From positions 1,215,867 to 1,279,866 of the forward strand of contig NZ_CP019436.1 in assembly GCF_002201895.1 (NCBI RefSeq): DNA of 64,000 bases, read 5' to 3'. Origin of the DNA: Methanopyrus sp. SNP6. Its GTDB lineage: Archaea; JAADCQ01; Methanopyri; Methanopyrales; Methanopyraceae. The position numbers and the translations under genes are program-made. Positions 18,249-26,707 of the stretch are shown here, piece by piece. The notes below the pieces were generated by a model. It was not told where the DNA came from. It saw only the letters and a list, made by a program, of their open reading frames with translations, and made no database searches. Numbering within the stretch: position 1 is the stretch's first letter; every line of letters starts with the position of its first letter.

Positions 18249-18449
18249 CTAGATTTCAACAATTCTGCCTATGGCGTACGTGTCACGTACTGACACTATC
18301 TTCACTAGCACCTTATCACCCTTCTCCGCTTCTGGCACGAATATTACGAACCCATTAACCTTCGCGACACCATCACCTCGCTTCCCTGTATCCTCGATTT
18401 TCACCTCGTAGACGTCCCCAACATCCACGGGCTTGTCCTTCCCTTCCAA
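18249..18449 (-). CDS. Small TRAM-domain protein
   Basis: The 66-residue protein is a stand-alone TRAM domain: DVGDVYEVKIEDTGKRGDGV, then VNGFVIFVPEAEKGDKVLV and a final strand. TRAM is a small beta-barrel RNA-binding fold found in tRNA-modifying enzymes; stand-alone archaeal versions act as RNA chaperones, reported in cold adaptation of some methanogens. The start is TTG at 18449, preceded on the coding strand by AAGGAGGTG, the best Shine-Dalgarno match in this window. That strength and its own TATA box suggest high expression. Confidence 0.9.
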   Translation of the reverse strand: MEGKDKPVDVGDVYEVKIEDTGKRGDGVAKVNGFVIFVPEAEKGDKVLVKIVSVRDTYAIGRIVEI

Positions 18450-18499
18450 GCTTTCACACCTCCTTCACTTAGAACACATACTTCCCACGAATCCACATT

Positions 18500-18507
18500 A
18501 CTTATAG
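18500..18507 (-). promoter_or_regulatory. TATA box of the TRAM protein gene
   Basis: On the coding strand the sequence is CTATAAGT after an A-rich stretch (GGGGAAAA), a good BRE plus TATA pair. A transcript start about 25 bases downstream would give a leader of roughly 25-30 bases that carries the AAGGAGGTG site before TTG 18449. Confidence 0.7.
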
Positions 18508-18638
18508 TTTTCCCCAGTGTGTCTCCCGACGGCTCGGATGCGGACGCGGAACGTATTCCAACGTTAGCGCTCGCCATCCGCTACTTGGCAGCAATGGATG
18601 GGAAGACTCGATATGCCGATCCATTGTAGGATGAGCGG

Positions 18639-19262
18639 TCAGTCGGCTTTCTTGGCCAGACCGTCTAACGCTATCGCTTCACCGTCGATCAGAAGGAGTG
18701 GGTTCACGTCGAGTTCGGACCATCCTTTCCCCTTATACACCTCGTGGGCCGTGTTGACGACTTCGGCGAGGCGGTTAGGACCTATCTCGGAGAGTAATCG
18801 TTCACCTCCGGGCACTCTGCGGAGACTTCTCTCGACGTCCTCGCCGTCAACCGGTGGTCGCCGAACGATGTAGGCTCGAAGTTCTTCGACGAGTTTCCCT
18901 CCGAGACCGAGCAGTACGACGGTACCGAAGGTGTCGTCCTCCTTTATACCTAAGAAGGCCTCTATACCCTCGACGACGTTTAAATGCTCTTGAACGATGA
19001 CACCGACTGCGTCGGACCAGCGCTCTAACAGTTCGGCCACACGTCGTTCGAGTCGCTTCTTGGATGGTACGGCCGTGTATATGGCACCGACACGGGCCCG
19101 ATGCGTGACCCCAGGATGAAGGAGCTTGACTGTGTAGGGTGGATCGAACGGTACGTCGGATGCCTCCTCGGGGCGTTTGAGGACAGTGAATCGTGGCGTT
19201 TCGAGACCGCCCTCACGAAGTGCAGTGAGTACATCGTGCTCCAGAACGATCTCAGAGCTCAC
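18639..19262 (-). CDS. ATP-grasp protein, ADP-forming acyl-CoA synthetase beta-subunit-like
   Basis: A 207-residue ATP-grasp_5-type protein. It shows the CoA-ligase signature stretches: YTVKLLHPGVTHRARVGAIY (binding strand), VIVQEHLNVVEGIEAFLGI, FGTVVLLGLGGKLVEEL and the near-terminal SELDVNPLLLI with the metal-binding Asn. ADP-forming acetyl-CoA synthetases pair this domain with a CoA-binding alpha subunit; no such partner is next to it. The GTG start overlaps the stop of the upstream aminotransferase gene by 4 bases, so the two are co-translated. The acyl substrate is unknown. A link to a 2-oxo acid made by the aminotransferase is an inference only. Confidence 0.82.
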   Translation of the reverse strand: MSSEIVLEHDVLTALREGGLETPRFTVLKRPEEASDVPFDPPYTVKLLHPGVTHRARVGAIYTAVPSKKRLERRVAELLERWSDAVGVIVQEHLNVVEGIEAFLGIKEDDTFGTVVLLGLGGKLVEELRAYIVRRPPVDGEDVERSLRRVPGGERLLSEIGPNRLAEVVNTAHEVYKGKGWSELDVNPLLLIDGEAIALDGLAKKAD

Positions 19263-20398
19263 GACCTGATCAACTCCCCCATAACCTCGTTGAAGGCTTC
19301 ACAGAACTGCTCTATGTCCTCCCGTGGAGCCGAAAACGCCACTCGGATGAACCCCTTACCGCGGCGTGGGCTGGTGTAGTAGCCCGTTCTCACGAAGATA
19401 CCGTACTCGGAGTACAGTTTACCCACTACGGTTTTCGAGTCGATGTACCCGTACTCGGAGAAGTCGATCACGAGACAATTGGCGTGCGATGGATACACTG
19501 GTATCTTTATTCCGTCCCCTTCACACTCGCGCTTGATCAGACGCTGATTCCGCGTGACCTCCCTGAGCAGTCTCGGGATCCATCGATCACGAACTCTCAA
19601 GGCGGTGATGGCGGCTTCCTGAGCTATCATGTTTATCCCTAGCTTGCTCACCTTGTATTTAGATACCTGCTCCAGCAGTTTCTGCTCTCCGATCACAGCT
19701 CCGATCCGAAGGCCGGCGAGTCCGTACGTCTTGGAGAAACTGTACAAGTCGACGCAGCGTTCCGGGTCCATTTCACAGGCTACTGGCTGTTCCGGAGCGA
19801 AGTCCCTGTACGTACAGTCGTGTACTAGGAACGCGTCCGAGTCTTGGGCGAGCTCCACGAGACTCCGGAGCTCTCGATCGGACATGGAGCTGCCGAGCGG
19901 GTTGGAAGGGTTTATTACGAAAATGAGATCGAGCTCCCGGAGGTTGCCATCGAACTCCTCCATCACGGCGTCTGCAGTCATCTGATAGTTGAATTCCTCG
20001 GAATATATATCGACCTCCTGGACGTGAACTCCCTCCGCCATCATCATACTGTCAATAGTCTTGTACCCTGGATCCGGAGTTACGGCCACACCGTTGCTAG
20101 CGAACGCCCTGATGACGGCGTGGACGCCTTCGATAGCGCCGTTGGTTATCACAGCGTCGAAATCGTCGTCGAGTTCGAAGTACTCCAGGAGTCCCTCTCG
20201 AAGTCGACGGTCGCCCTGCGGGTGTGCGTACACGTTGTACGGTGCCTCCAGTGCGGCGCGCACCACCGCCCTGCGTACCTCCTCGGGCGGTCCCAGCCGG
20301 TTGGTGTTCTGGCCGAGCTCTATCACTTCGCCGGAATGTATCTTCCGGAATAGTTCGTCCGGTGAATCGGGAATCCAGTCGGCTGACACCGGCCTCAC
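19259..20398 (-). CDS. PLP-dependent aminotransferase, class I/II
   Basis: A 379-residue fold-type I aminotransferase similar to histidinol-phosphate or aspartate aminotransferases. Visible features are the N-terminal LGQNTNRLGPPEEVRRAV, the PLP-phosphate region FDAVITNGAIEGVHAVIRAF, VINPSNPLGSS, the catalytic lysine in SFSKTYGLAGLRIG and the C-terminal arginine in GFIRVAFS. The substrate is not readable from the sequence; candidates are histidinol phosphate, threonine phosphate or aromatic amino acids. It leads a two-gene unit with the ATP-grasp gene and is divergent from the HTH-ACT regulator across about 100 bases. Confidence 0.9.
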   Translation of the reverse strand: MRPVSADWIPDSPDELFRKIHSGEVIELGQNTNRLGPPEEVRRAVVRAALEAPYNVYAHPQGDRRLREGLLEYFELDDDFDAVITNGAIEGVHAVIRAFASNGVAVTPDPGYKTIDSMMMAEGVHVQEVDIYSEEFNYQMTADAVMEEFDGNLRELDLIFVINPSNPLGSSMSDRELRSLVELAQDSDAFLVHDCTYRDFAPEQPVACEMDPERCVDLYSFSKTYGLAGLRIGAVIGEQKLLEQVSKYKVSKLGINMIAQEAAITALRVRDRWIPRLLREVTRNQRLIKRECEGDGIKIPVYPSHANCLVIDFSEYGYIDSKTVVGKLYSEYGIFVRTGYYTSPRRGKGFIRVAFSAPREDIEQFCEAFNEVMGELIRS

Positions 20399-20500
20399 CC
20401 CGAGGACTTTAGACCGCCAGACTTTTGTGTAAATACCGAAAAGTATTGGGGGGTATCGGGATCGCGCCTTAGCGGCCGCGCCCGTGACATCCTGGAACTG

Positions 20501-20941
20501 GTGGTGAATAACTCCGGGATTACCGTCTCAGAGATCTCGAGACAGTTAGGACTCCATAGGAGTACGCTGGACCGATACATCAAGATCCTCAAAGATCTAG
20601 GACTCGTCGAGACTAAACCGGGGCGCGGGGGCGGTGTTTATCCGACCAAGGACGCCGTTCTTCTCGTGCGATCGGGTGGTAGAGTCACAATCGTCCGACG
20701 CGGCGGCGGTCATGCTAGGATATTGATCGAGGCAGAAGATCGGCCGGGATTACTCGCAGACGTCACCAACCGGTTGGCGAGCGCCGGCGTTAACATCTTA
20801 GAAACCGAGCTCAAGGTGGAGGATGGAATCGCCATCATGGAATTCGAAGCGGAGAACGTCGTTCATGAGGAAGTCCTTCAGGAACTCGATGGGCTGGAAG
20901 GTCTGATCCGCGTTGAAGTCGAACCGCGGGGGCGAAAGTAA
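20501..20941 (+). CDS. HTH-ACT transcriptional regulator
   Basis: A DNA-binding winged helix (about residues 1-50, ITVSEISRQLGLHRSTLDRY, with the wing GRGGGVYPTKDAV) is followed by an ACT domain (about 70-140, ARILIEAEDRPGLLADVTNR). ACT domains usually sense amino acids, so it may regulate the divergent aminotransferase gene. The annotated GTG at 20501 is uncertain: the same frame continues upstream as GRARDILELV, which looks like the first HTH helix, yet no ATG, GTG or TTG is found there. Confidence 0.85.
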   Translation: MVNNSGITVSEISRQLGLHRSTLDRYIKILKDLGLVETKPGRGGGVYPTKDAVLLVRSGGRVTIVRRGGGHARILIEAEDRPGLLADVTNRLASAGVNILETELKVEDGIAIMEFEAENVVHEEVLQELDGLEGLIRVEVEPRGRK

Positions 20942-21932
20942 TCTGCCGCTCACCCCCTCCGAGGCGCTTCTGGAGATCTTAGGAGCGGCTAACGTCCTAG
21001 TTCCGAGATCGTACAAACCCGGGAGAGCTACAGGCCGCGCGGCGGTGAACAGGTTCGCACTGTACGCAGTCCGCAAGGGGCTAGGATTTGAGGCCGAAGA
21101 GAGACCCGTCAGAATCTACACCTCCTGGCGTGGGCTGTCGCTCGCGGTTCCCGGCGATGAGATTACCTCCGATTACCGGGCGACGCCGAGTGGTCAGGAT
21201 GTACCTCCTGAAGAGCTCGCGGAAGCAGTACCGGACTACCCAGCCCGTCCACATTTCGTGGTAGACTACCGGTTCTGGGGTGAGCACTCCGACTTCGGCC
21301 GTACCAACCTGATACGTCAAACTGCCGTGACGGCTTCGACGCTCCGATTGTACCTTTCGGACCATCATATGAGCTTGGTCAACGTCACCCCCGAAGCCGA
21401 GGAGAGGTTCCTGAAGGCCTTTCCCTCCTTCGAGGGCGGGTTGTACGAGGACTGGGAGGACTTGATCGCCGAACTTAGTGTGGATAGAGTCATCCTCTTA
21501 GATCCCAACGCCGAAGAGGAACTCGACGAGAACGAAATACGGGAGGATACCGTCTTCGTACTTGGTGGGATCGTCGACGAGAATATGCGCGGATGGACTG
21601 CGAAGCTAGCTCCCGGCATCCCATGCGATGTCGAGCGACGTCGTATCACGCTCGGTGGTAGCATCGTCGGAGTTCCGGACAGGATCAACGCGCTCGTGGA
21701 GGCACTCTCTCGCGTAATCGTTGATGGTGAGTCACTGGAGCGGGCGATCCTACGGGTACAATCACCACGGTTCGCCAGACGACGTCTGAACATGGAACTG
21801 CGTAGGCTCGGCGAGCTCACAGGGGAGGAGTTGCGCCGGCTGCAAGAAGTGGTTAACCTCCCGAAGCGTGAGATACTGCTCGAGGCGCGCCGCCGGGGGA
21901 TCGAGCTGAAGGTTGACCTGCAGGATGACTGA
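20913..21932 (+). CDS. Trm10-like tRNA (purine-9 N1) methyltransferase, COG2419 type
   Basis: The 339-residue protein resembles the euryarchaeal COG2419 group, which methylates N1 of G9 or A9 in tRNA. The SPOUT core lies at about residues 180-290: DRVILLDPNAEEEL, DTVFVLGGIVDENMRGWT and RRRITLGGSIVGVPDRIN, forming the knot that binds S-adenosylmethionine. The flanking N-terminal domain is basic and has GRTNLIRQT, which may contact RNA. The start is taken as TTG 20913, which overlaps the previous gene by 29 bases. No standard start lies behind the GGGGGCG at 20928-20934, so the true start may be different. Confidence 0.78.
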   Translation: MKSNRGGESNLPLTPSEALLEILGAANVLVPRSYKPGRATGRAAVNRFALYAVRKGLGFEAEERPVRIYTSWRGLSLAVPGDEITSDYRATPSGQDVPPEELAEAVPDYPARPHFVVDYRFWGEHSDFGRTNLIRQTAVTASTLRLYLSDHHMSLVNVTPEAEERFLKAFPSFEGGLYEDWEDLIAELSVDRVILLDPNAEEELDENEIREDTVFVLGGIVDENMRGWTAKLAPGIPCDVERRRITLGGSIVGVPDRINALVEALSRVIVDGESLERAILRVQSPRFARRRLNMELRRLGELTGEELRRLQEVVNLPKREILLEARRRGIELKVDLQDD

Positions 21933-22875
21933 GCTCGGGTACGGAAAGGCCGAGAGATGCGAGATCGGGGACAAACCCGCCTGTAAGGTCGGCTTACGCG
22001 ATGGGAAGCGGTTGATACACGACGCCCACCTGTCGCGACCCGAGCATTACTACTCCGTGTACCAGAGCTGCTGCAATTGGGAATGCTTGTTCTGTCATTC
22101 TTGGAAGTTCACGCAGCGTCCCGTAGGTACGTGGTGGAGCCCCGAGGACTTCGTCCGACACGCCCTGGAGTACCGCGAAACAGTCACAGTCTGGGAGCCG
22201 CGGAGTCGCGCCACGTCGTTCTACGCCATAGATCTGTGCCTGGGATGTGGTCAATGTGTGACGCTAGGTGAGAGGCCGGAGTGGTGTCCGGGCGAATTGG
22301 ACCCGGATCAAGTAGTCCCCAGTCCCCAAGGGTGGGGGCCCGCGCGCAACATCGTGGCGTTCACGGGCGGTGACATCGTGTGTCGTCCCGAATTCTACGT
22401 TGAATCGATAAGGGGGCTCAAGTCCGAGACAGACGATCTCTGGGTTCTTCTCGAGACGAACGGGTTCGGATTGGTCCGAGAGAACGTGGAAGAGCTAGTC
22501 GCGGCTGGCTTAGACGCCGTCTGGCTCGATGTGAAGGCGTGGAAGGAAGACGTGCATCGAAAACTGACGGGGGCGACGAACCGCTATACCCTCGAGGCAA
22601 TCGAGTTACTCGTCGAGCACGATGTGGTCCTCGAGGTGTGTACACTATACATTCCCGGCTACGTGGAGGCCGATCAGATCCTCAGAATCGCCGAGTACGT
22701 GGCGGACGTTGACCGGAACATTCCGTTCACGATCCTGGCATACTTCCCCGAGTACAAGCTCTCCGTGAGACCTCCAAAACGCTCTGAACTCGAGACAGCT
22801 GAGCGGTTGGCACGGGATGTGGCCGGACTGAAAAACGTGAAGATAGGCAACGAAGGCGTGGCCTTACCGGGTTAA
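21925..22875 (+). CDS. Radical SAM protein related to pyruvate-formate-lyase activating enzymes
   Basis: The 316-residue protein has the CX3CX2C iron-sulfur motif in CCNWECLFCHSW, which binds the SAM-cleaving cluster. A second cysteine set, LCLGCGQCV then WCPG, may hold an extra cluster. Further radical SAM marks are VAFTGGDIV (the GGE-like strand), WVLLETNGFG and VWLDVKAWKEDVHRKLTG, typical of glycyl radical activases. The partner or substrate is unknown and no glycyl radical enzyme is in the window. ATG 21925 overlaps the end of the preceding gene by 8 bases. Confidence 0.85.
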   Translation: MTELGYGKAERCEIGDKPACKVGLRDGKRLIHDAHLSRPEHYYSVYQSCCNWECLFCHSWKFTQRPVGTWWSPEDFVRHALEYRETVTVWEPRSRATSFYAIDLCLGCGQCVTLGERPEWCPGELDPDQVVPSPQGWGPARNIVAFTGGDIVCRPEFYVESIRGLKSETDDLWVLLETNGFGLVRENVEELVAAGLDAVWLDVKAWKEDVHRKLTGATNRYTLEAIELLVEHDVVLEVCTLYIPGYVEADQILRIAEYVADVDRNIPFTILAYFPEYKLSVRPPKRSELETAERLARDVAGLKNVKIGNEGVALPG

Positions 22876-23403
22876 TTGGGAAACACGTCCCAGGAAGGAA
22901 TAAACGTAATCCGCTCCCCGACGAATGTGGCCCCGACGAACGTGGGGGTGTTCGAAGGGATTGCCGAATCCGAGACCCGGTGTCCGTGCATCTGCAACGG
23001 GAAGTACCCGGCACCTGCGCTTACCGTGGACGGCATAGTACCCTATCGTGAGGGCATCGTGCTGGTACGACGTGGAAAGAAACCCTTCAAGGGCAAGCTG
23101 GCGCTGCCCGGAGGATTCGTGGAGTGCGGTGAAACGGTAGAAGAAGCGGTGGCTCGTGAGGTTAGGGAGGAAACGGGGCTCAAGGTCCGGCCTGTCGAGT
23201 TGGTGGGAGTGTACTCGGACCCAGAGCGTGATCCGCGAGGTCACGTCGTATCGGTGTGCTTCAAATGTGAGGTGGTAGGGGGTGAGTTACGAGCGGGCTC
23301 GGACGCGGCGGATGTGAAGGTCGTAGACCCTTCGGACTTAACTCCCGACGACCTCGCGTTCGACCACTACGATATGCTTCGGGACGCGGGGATCGTGCGT
23401 TGA
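22876..23403 (+). CDS. Nudix hydrolase, ADP-ribose pyrophosphatase-like
   Basis: The full Nudix box is at residues 79-101 (starts GGFVECGETVEEAVAREVRE) and binds Mg2+ for hydrolysis of a nucleoside diphosphate-X. The domain begins around ALTVDGIVPYREGIVLVRRG, close to the ADP-ribose pyrophosphatases of methanogens. The first 45 residues include a cysteine cluster CPCIC and are not part of the usual fold; the true start could be a later codon. TTG 22876 directly follows the preceding stop codon. Confidence 0.88.
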   Translation: MGNTSQEGINVIRSPTNVAPTNVGVFEGIAESETRCPCICNGKYPAPALTVDGIVPYREGIVLVRRGKKPFKGKLALPGGFVECGETVEEAVAREVREETGLKVRPVELVGVYSDPERDPRGHVVSVCFKCEVVGGELRAGSDAADVKVVDPSDLTPDDLAFDHYDMLRDAGIVR

Positions 23404-24047
23404 GGAGGGGGTTGAAGATAGTAGCTTACGTAGCCGGCGGTCTGCTTCTGTGTACGGTGTCCGCGAACGCACTACTCGGCATACGTGAGCCCCCTAGGTT
23501 CGCCGAGATCGATAACCCGAGCTTCGGAGACCGAGTATTTCTTGCGATTTCAGGCCTGGTGGTGGGCATCATGGGAGTCAGTAGGGGCATCTGGGAACTG
23601 AGGAACGTCGAACGAGTTCGGGCGGCGCTCGGTCTCCTGAAGAAGGCCGAGCGTTACCTAGAGGAGGGTTCAGAGAGGATCCCGGCGAAGTACAACGCCG
23701 TGACCTACGCGCTGAGAGCTCTCAGATGTGTGAAAAACGCCGTCGGAATCCTGGAGGAGATTGAAGAGGAATTGGAGGGTCAGGAGAGAGAGCTGAAGGA
23801 AAAGGAGAAAGAGGAAGAAAAGTCGGAAAAAGAGTGGAAGAAGGAGAAAGTCGAGAATCGGGGTAGTTCCGATGTACGAACCGCTGAAAGAGGGGACGGA
23901 ATCGGGGACGAGGATAGTGACGGTGGGTGTAGTCGTGGGGACGGAACCGCTGACAGTGGACGACGGGAAGAGGATCGTGGAGTGTCCGACAGTGGGGAAA
24001 GTGAAGGTTCTGGACGAGCGAGGTATGGAGATCGACGATCCGCCTGA
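23400..24047 (+). CDS. Membrane protein with charged coiled coil, probably frameshifted at the 3' end
   Basis: Residues 1-150 look real: two hydrophobic segments (about 6-26 and 46-64), then an amphipathic helical region with LKKAERYLEEGSERIPAKYNAVTYALRAL and a Glu/Lys coiled coil. After about residue 157 the sequence turns into Gly/Asp/Ser/Arg-rich text that looks like out-of-frame reading, exactly where it overlaps the next gene for 176 bases. A one-base indel in the A-rich tract near 23817-23832 would end the protein at TAG 23864, just before the next start. TTG 23400 overlaps the Nudix stop. Function unknown. Confidence 0.6.
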   Translation: MRRGLKIVAYVAGGLLLCTVSANALLGIREPPRFAEIDNPSFGDRVFLAISGLVVGIMGVSRGIWELRNVERVRAALGLLKKAERYLEEGSERIPAKYNAVTYALRALRCVKNAVGILEEIEEELEGQERELKEKEKEEEKSEKEWKKEKVENRGSSDVRTAERGDGIGDEDSDGGCSRGDGTADSGRREEDRGVSDSGESEGSGRARYGDRRSA

Positions 24048-24180
24048 GACAGGTGAGGTAGTGCGGGTCTTCGGTTCGATTACCGAGATCGGCGAGACCG
24101 TCAAGGTTGAGCCTCACGCGGTGCAGCGGCTGGGGATAGACCTGAAGTTGTGGAAGGACGTCCGGGAGGTTTTGAGGTAA
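23872..24180 (+). CDS. Small OB-fold-like protein
   Basis: A 102-residue protein from ATG 23872 with CGGGGTAG upstream. The pattern of strands (TRIVTVGVVVGTEPLTV, TVGKVKVLDERGMEIDDPP, TGEVVRVFGSITEIGETVKV) followed by a helix resembles a single OB fold such as those in single-stranded DNA-binding proteins. It precedes the PCNA gene by 39 bases, which makes a DNA-related role plausible but unproven. Confidence 0.7.
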   Translation: MYEPLKEGTESGTRIVTVGVVVGTEPLTVDDGKRIVECPTVGKVKVLDERGMEIDDPPETGEVVRVFGSITEIGETVKVEPHAVQRLGIDLKLWKDVREVLR

Positions 24181-24219
24181 GGGTTTATCTCTCACATCTT
24201 CGCGCCAGAGTGCATTGGG

Positions 24220-24990
24220 GTGCTCAAGTTGGTGGAGTTCAGAGCCTACCAGGAGGAGGCTAGATACTTCAAGTACGCGTTCAACGCGGCGGGTAAGGTG
24301 GTCGAAGAAGCCCCCTTGATCGTGACGGAGAACGGGATCGTGTCTAGGGCGATGGACGCCTCTCACATCGCTATGGCCGTGCTAGAGATGCCCTGGGAGA
24401 TGTTCGACGAGTACGAACCCCCGAGCGACGAGCTGATGTACGGTCTCGACATGGAGGAGGTGACCCGGATAGTGCGGCGTGCGCGAGTTACGGACGAGAT
24501 CACCTTGGAGGGTGAGGACGAGGATGAGGTGATAATAAAACTCGGATCCAGCGGCTACGAACGTGAGTTCAGGCTCCGGAGCATCGACGTCGATGACATT
24601 CCAGACGAGCCCGAGCTGGATTTCGCTGTCGAGGTTACCGTGGTGCCGGACTTCATCCAAGATGCCGTACGGGACGCGGATCTCGTCAGTGACACGGTCA
24701 AGGTCGGGGCGAAGGGTAACACGTTCTACTTCAAGGCAGAAGGAGAGCGTGGTCGCGTGATCCCGAAGGTCCAGGAAGGTGCGGAAGCGTTACTGACGTT
24801 CGAAGTCGAAGAGAATGTCGAAACCGCGTACCCGCTGGACTACTTGAAGGATATGATCCAGGCCGCTCAAGGTGCGGAGAGTGTTAGGATCAGGCTAGGT
24901 CAGGACATGCCTTTGGAACTGACATTCAGGATCGGCCCCGCAGGTGAAGGTAAGTTGACGTTTTACCTCGCGCCGAGAGTGGAGGAGTGA
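24220..24990 (+). CDS. pcn: DNA polymerase sliding clamp (PCNA)
   Basis: Ring-shaped processivity clamp; three copies encircle DNA and hold the polymerase and other factors. The 256-residue protein has the two-domain clamp fold with VTENGIVSRAMDASHIAMAV in domain 1 (typical D-x-S-H segment), an acidic interdomain linker around residues 115-125 and GKLTFYLAPRVEE at the C-terminus, the usual end of archaeal PCNA. The start is GTG 24220 with TTGGGG directly upstream. The family B polymerase in this window ends in a matching PCNA-binding peptide. Confidence 0.96.
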   Translation: MLKLVEFRAYQEEARYFKYAFNAAGKVVEEAPLIVTENGIVSRAMDASHIAMAVLEMPWEMFDEYEPPSDELMYGLDMEEVTRIVRRARVTDEITLEGEDEDEVIIKLGSSGYEREFRLRSIDVDDIPDEPELDFAVEVTVVPDFIQDAVRDADLVSDTVKVGAKGNTFYFKAEGERGRVIPKVQEGAEALLTFEVEENVETAYPLDYLKDMIQAAQGAESVRIRLGQDMPLELTFRIGPAGEGKLTFYLAPRVEE

Positions 24991-25048
24991 ACTCTTCCTT
25001 CTTCTCGTCAGAATTCCGCATTGTCCGGGACAGGACCCTGGGCGGGGG

Positions 25049-25516
25049 TTAGCCCCCGTACAGGTACCTGTCGATGAGCGCTTTCGGGTACCCTACGTAT
25101 GGTATTCTGAGAACTACCTTACCGCTGATCTCCTTGGGCCGGATTGGGCACCATGGGTCGGGCAACGGGTTGTTGTCTCCCTTGGTGATGACACCTTCCG
25201 GCGTTTTGGCTATCACCCTGTGGACAATAGGGATCGGTTTCCCCGGCAGTCGGTATACTATGACGTCTCCGACTTTGATGTCCCGGTACGGTACCCCAAC
25301 GACCAGGAGCACGTCGCCGACGTTGTAGTACGGATACATACTCTCGGAGATCACTGTAACCACCGGATCGGGCGTACCCAGTACGAATCCGAGCCCGTAC
25401 CTAAGGCCGTACCCCAGGGCCACTCCTAGGACCACGTAGAAGATCGCGGCTTTCCAGCCCCTGAGTTCTCTCACTTTCCTCCAGGCCCTCTTGACGTCCA
25501 ACGCGGACCACCCCAT
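25049..25516 (-). CDS. Signal peptidase I, archaeal (S26B) type
   Basis: Membrane protease that removes signal peptides from exported proteins. The 155-residue protein has one N-terminal membrane helix (about 24-46), the catalytic serine S59 in SESMYP, histidine H99 in IVHRVI in place of the bacterial lysine (the archaeal and eukaryal ER type), and the acidic site GDNNPLPD at 113-120. It is probably the enzyme that processes the surface proteins encoded elsewhere in the window. Confidence 0.93.
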   Translation of the reverse strand: MGWSALDVKRAWRKVRELRGWKAAIFYVVLGVALGYGLRYGLGFVLGTPDPVVTVISESMYPYYNVGDVLLVVGVPYRDIKVGDVIVYRLPGKPIPIVHRVIAKTPEGVITKGDNNPLPDPWCPIRPKEISGKVVLRIPYVGYPKALIDRYLYGG

Positions 25517-25632
25517 GGACCACCGAGACGGGTCGAGAAATATCCACCGGACCGTGTGAAACCCTTACGTGCCGTTCCATTGCTGAAACTCTGCCACTTC
25601 AAACATATTTCATAACTGATATTAATCGAAGA

Positions 25633-25644
25633 TAAGCTTAATAT
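25633..25644 (+). promoter_or_regulatory. TATA box region of radA
   Basis: An AT-rich island within GC-rich surroundings contains AAGCTTAATATC, preceded by CGAAGAT as a possible BRE. A start site about 25 bases downstream (near 25665) leaves a short leader with GAGGGGTGAT at 25668-25677 before GTG 25682. Confidence 0.6.
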
Positions 25645-25681
25645 CTCTCCCGAAGCTTACCGAAGTGCGAGGGGTGATAAC

Positions 25682-26632
25682 GTGGTCGAAGAAGATGTCG
25701 TCGAAATAACCTCGCGCTATCTGCGTAGGGATCCCGAAAAGATCGTCGAGATCTACGAGGCCCTCGGAATCGAGACGCTCTCGGATCTGGCCGCTGTCGA
25801 TCCATCCACTATTTCGGACGCTTTCGGTGTGAAGGATAGTACAGCCAAGAAGATCGTCGCAGACGCCCGCGAGGAAGCCAGTAAGGGTATCATGGAGGCT
25901 AAGACCCTAGCGGATCTCCTGGAGGAAGAGAAGAAGCGTGACGTCATTCCCACGGGTATACAAGGTTTCGACGAGAGGATGGGTGGCGGACTGCCGACCG
26001 GCGTTATCGTCGGAATGTACGGACCGCCGGGTGCCGGTAAGTCACAGTTCGCCACTCAGGTGGCCGCGCACGCACTTAAGGAGGGAGAGTCGGTGCTCTA
26101 CATCGACACCGAGAACGCCTTCCGACCGCAGCGTCTCTTAGAGATCGGAGGATTCAAAAAGGATGAACTGAAAGAGGTCTCCGATAGGTTCGTGCTGCGG
26201 CGCGTCATCGACGCTGCTGCGCTAAGACAGTACTTCGACGAGAAAGAGGGAGAGTTCATCAGCGAAGCTTACGAACTGACACCGAAGGTCGTAGTTATCG
26301 ATTCCATATCACAGCCGTTCCGTCCGTACAGCGCCCGCGACAAGCTACCGGAGCGATCGCGTATGATCGCCCATATCTTGAACACACTGCTCAAGTACTG
26401 CACTGCTTACAACGCCCTCGGCATGGTTACCACCCACGTCCAGGCGAACCCGGATGCTTGGGGTAAGCGCTGGCAAGACGTGGCTCCAACGGTGCTCAAG
26501 CACATCGCCACGTATCGGTTCAGCATCGATTACAAGGGTAGGACTGAGCGGGTTATCACGCTCGAAGACGCCCCAGACAAGCCACCATTCGAGGTCGAAG
26601 TGGAGCTCACGGACCGTGGCTTAGTGGGTTAA
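25682..26632 (+). CDS. radA: DNA repair and recombination recombinase RadA
   Basis: Archaeal RecA/Rad51 homologue that forms filaments on single-stranded DNA and drives strand exchange. The 316-residue protein has the N-terminal helix-hairpin-helix domain (about 10-60), Walker A GPPGAGKSQ at about 115-123, Walker B VVVIDSISQPFR and the DNA-binding loop THVQANPDAWG. No intein is present. The start is GTG 25682 with GAGGGGTGAT upstream, and the gene has its own promoter. Confidence 0.97.
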   Translation: MVEEDVVEITSRYLRRDPEKIVEIYEALGIETLSDLAAVDPSTISDAFGVKDSTAKKIVADAREEASKGIMEAKTLADLLEEEKKRDVIPTGIQGFDERMGGGLPTGVIVGMYGPPGAGKSQFATQVAAHALKEGESVLYIDTENAFRPQRLLEIGGFKKDELKEVSDRFVLRRVIDAAALRQYFDEKEGEFISEAYELTPKVVVIDSISQPFRPYSARDKLPERSRMIAHILNTLLKYCTAYNALGMVTTHVQANPDAWGKRWQDVAPTVLKHIATYRFSIDYKGRTERVITLEDAPDKPPFEVEVELTDRGLVG

Positions 26633-26707
26633 CCGCGCGATCCCCGGATGAGGATACAGCCGGGACCCCGAGGACCGATGCGGAGTGTGGCCGTAGCTGA
26701 CGGGCCT

